Program-made: the position numbers and the translations under genes
Origin: Glandiceps talaboti
Taxonomy: Eukaryota; Hemichordata; Enteropneusta; Spengelidae
Reading direction: 5' to 3'
NCBI RefSeq assembly: GCF_964340395.1
Contig: NC_135549.1
Coordinates: 13,924,342-13,988,341, forward strand
DNA length: 64,000 bases
The notes under the pieces: model-generated
What the model saw: only the letters and a program-made list of their open reading frames with translations
Databases searched by the model: none
What the model was told of the DNA's origin: nothing
In this document: positions 61,049-64,000 of the stretch, piece after piece
Layout of the letters: each line of letters starts with the position of its first letter
Numbering within the stretch: the first letter of the stretch is position 1

Positions 61049-62935
61049 TTGTGTGTGCATTTAGAGCCATTACACTCTTGTATATACTTGAGAGTACAAG
61101 TGAGCGAAATAATGGAGGTAGCCAATGTCTATTTTAATAAAACATATCATGGACTCTGAAGTCGATTGTCACTGTTACTTTAATTTATGTACTGTTGTGT
61201 CGTATAATCTTGTAAATCTGCAGTATGCTGGGTGCCATACAACTGTATATACATCTCTGTACATGTGTAGTGCTCGGCGGATGGGGGAGCTACGAATTAA
61301 GTTCTCAGGTTCATTTCGAGGGGGCATGATATTTTTTGGAGGGCGTAAAGGGGCGAGGGGCGAGTGAAAGATTCAAAAACATCTTGACCAAAATAGTTTC
61401 TCCTCAAACCCTCTCCCCCACTGTAAATTCCCTAAATATGGGCTGTATCCCCAATGTATGTTTATCGCACACAACCGCTCACCACGTGGAGTGAAATACA
61501 TCGTGAAAATAAGATCGCCAGCTCAAGAAGGTTTCGAGGTCACAAAGTAACAATATCTTCTCAGTCACAAACTTACGATTTCCGCGGTACAATCTTTTTA
61601 TCACACAAACCATATGGACGTAGACGCTTCGAGGGTATAGCAATATCCCCGGACATCATAACACCATCTTTCCTATGATTTACCAAACATTTGGAAATGT
61701 AGCTTCTACTCGCCTTATAGTGAGATGTTCACGCCCCTCAGCCTATTATCACACTCACTTCAATAATATATGGCCCACAAAGTGTGAACTTACGTATTAC
61801 AATGTATATATGTGTGCACTAAAACATTCTAAAATGAAAGAATCATTTACCCGTAAATCCCTCCAAACGACCAATGACGGCTGGTATCTACAATCTACAG
61901 GCATTTCCTAGGGAGCTTGCGACGATGCGATACGTTATTGACGTCCATACGGAATTGATAGCAATAATCCGTGATATTCTGGATTAGACCTTGTTAAGGC
62001 GTACTGCATTCATCTGATTTAGTTGCTAAGCTTTTTTTAATCTAGTTATCAGGTTCTCTGATCCATAAATTTGTAATAAGGCCAAGCTGGTCAATTTCAG
62101 CAACACCAGGTCAAAGAGAAAATTAGGTAAGATAAAAAATAAGCACAGGCGTTAGAGTTGCTCCTTCACATATTCGTGCCATCCGTGACAATTGCGGCCA
62201 CAAAATCTCAAGGCATGTTATAGTAGAGTGTACAACTAGTTTGACAGTATAGTACAAGTGCAGCTGGTACATGTACTATGTATTAATATTATTCTCCAAT
62301 GTATACAGCACGTTTCATTCTCTTGAGTCTATATATCATTTTATTAAACCATACATAATTACATTTGACAAGGAGAATCGGTAGAATGCACATATGCAAA
62401 GTGTCCATTAATAACTGTTATCAAATATATACTCAAATGGACCGACTAAAACAATCCCACAAGTAAAATCTATTTCTATAGAGTTCTTTTAGAGCATATT
62501 GACATTGTTACCAACGTCATCTGCACAATTCCTGATTTTTAGATAGCAAAATTTCAGCATTAATCGTATAAAACAAATAAACGTAGTTACCATGGAAACA
62601 TGAACGGTATACAAGGTTTATCAATGAGTCATTTATATATTAATGACTTATCAAGAAAACTTAAGAAAATTAAATATTAAACCATTTGTATGTCACAGAC
62701 AACAAATTGTACATTTTCATATCTTTCAATATTAGTAAATGTTCAAAACAGCATGCAATCTACATATTTACATGATAATGGCAACTTAATAAACCAAAGC
62801 AGGCTTCAAATAGGAATAGAAATAATTCTATTTTATTCTGAATAATTTGAATAAGATGTAAGATATTATTTATGGAAAATTGATGCATCGTTTGTAACTA
62901 AACTTGATTCGAGTCATTCTTGCCAAAATACATGC
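60290..62935. other. Upstream of the receptor, no other gene seen
   Basis: Holds the presumed minus-strand promoter. A (GT)n-rich stretch lies at 60985-61056. A plus-strand frame at 61454-61678 (74 codons) is GC-richer but matches nothing I know. Confidence 0.45.
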
Positions 62936-63192
62936 GAATAGGGAACTTGCACTCCAAATAGAGCATGCTCAGACGCAAAGGACTATGGGATTATCTGTGG
63001 TTATCGTAATACCTAATCTGGAGCTACTGATAAAATTAACCTCCCACAATGGTCAGAGTAATTATGAATTGATTATTTGTGGTTACAAACAATGTATCAA
63101 CATTGTTTACAATACTAATTGATTAGTATTTATTATCACATTTCCCATGATGCAACATTCAGCATGTCGGGTTTGCAAGTTCCCTATTGGGC
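62936..63192. mobile_element. Small MITE-like inverted-repeat element
   Basis: Left AATAGGGAACTTGCA is complemented by TGCAAGTTCCCTATT at 63174-63188, and weaker matches (CATGCT, ATGGGA) extend the arms to about 50 bp. The centre holds two further small hairpins. No coding capacity. Confidence 0.75.
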
Positions 63193-63204
63193 CATCAACC
63201 TATG

Positions 63205-63245
63205 TAATGTAATGTAATGTAATATAATGTAATGTAATGTAATGT
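63205..63245 (+). repeat. (AATGT)n pentanucleotide repeat
   Basis: Eight copies, one with an A for G change, starting just after the MITE-like element. Confidence 0.95.
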
Positions 63246-64000
63246 TAGTAAATTAATATGTAGAACACGTGCATCACTAAAATTTAAAACTTGTAGTAAG
63301 CTTTTACATAATAGTTTTAATGATTTGTATTATCTTTAGCATACACTAGTATCATGATATTCGAAGTAATCTTCACATGGAATTTTGCGGCATTTTTCGA
63401 CTCATAAGTCAATTAAACTAAGTTTGTTACTAATTCCATCCATAAATAATATATATCTACTTTTCTCTGGAGATTACTGGCATCATTTTAGGCCATACAA
63501 ACGAGAAAATAGAGCTAAATGTCTAATTCAGACAGTTTTAAATAATTCAGCCAACCTTTGAGGATGTAGAAGGTAATCACGGTAGTTCATGACTTGGAAA
63601 ATGGTTCATTTGGAGGTCAGCTAGTCTTATGACACAAAAAAATCATCGAATGTTAAGATGGTGTGTAGACTGTGTAGACAAACGCAAGGTTATCGTGTCT
63701 AGTTTAAGTATTTTGCATTTCACAAGTCAAACTGTAGGATGCATAAATTATGAATATTCACGAGAAACGGAGTAAACAACGTGCATGTATTATAGCTAAT
63801 GTAATAATGCTGCAAAGATAACAGGTTTGAAAGTAATTTGTGATGAATGCATATCAGTACACAGCCTTATAATAATAACAGTGTATTCGAACACTGCAAA
63901 CACGAAATATCGACTTACACTTAGTTGTCAGTACCCTTGATGCCAATTTCCTGGCGAGTAAAAGAACGCTATCTGTAGCTCCTGTATGTTTATTTGATAA
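63246..64000. other. No feature seen
   Basis: AT-rich sequence up to the window end without a supported coding region. Confidence 0.5.

Overview
This is nuclear DNA from a eukaryote, almost certainly a marine invertebrate animal. It is AT-rich. Two multi-exon genes with GT-AG introns of a few hundred bases to a few kb were reconstructed by hand, and there is an intronless receptor gene. Long simple repeats and several families of inverted-repeat elements fill the rest. A hemichordate or other invertebrate deuterostome, or a lophotrochozoan, would fit; the sequence alone does not decide.

Layout. (1) 1-7126 (+): the 3' three quarters of an M1 zinc aminopeptidase gene (aminopeptidase N/A type), 16 exons visible, with GAMEN, HELAH and LNEGFA motifs intact. 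(2) 7.2-14.1 kb: intergenic, with an 11-kb-region repeat nest and the first copy of a 1.7-kb inverted-repeat transposon. (3) 14121-27133 (+): a complete 13-coding-exon sodium/solute symporter of the SLC5 family (closest in character to the monocarboxylate transporters SLC5A8/A12), 617 residues. Its introns hold an array of palindromic units separated by TA tracts, a mirror-image second copy of the same 1.7-kb transposon, and a 29-bp minisatellite that grows out of the splice donor of exon 10. (4) 27.2-59.2 kb: about 32 kb of gene-poor DNA with tetranucleotide arrays, small inverted-repeat elements, a broken MULE transposase, a short reading frame with a 2A-like motif, and one possible unidentified terminal exon. 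(5) 59219-60289 (-): an intronless class A G-protein-coupled receptor that lacks several residues usually conserved in the class. (6) 60.3-64 kb: no gene seen, one small inverted-repeat element.

The three genes have no obvious shared pathway. An apical ectopeptidase and a sodium-coupled nutrient transporter could both belong to an absorptive epithelium, but that is inference. The most informative parts are the repeats: they show transposition, foldback growth, duplication of splice donors and nested insertion, all inside or beside one transporter gene. Exon limits come from splice consensus, reading phase and family similarity recalled without a search.
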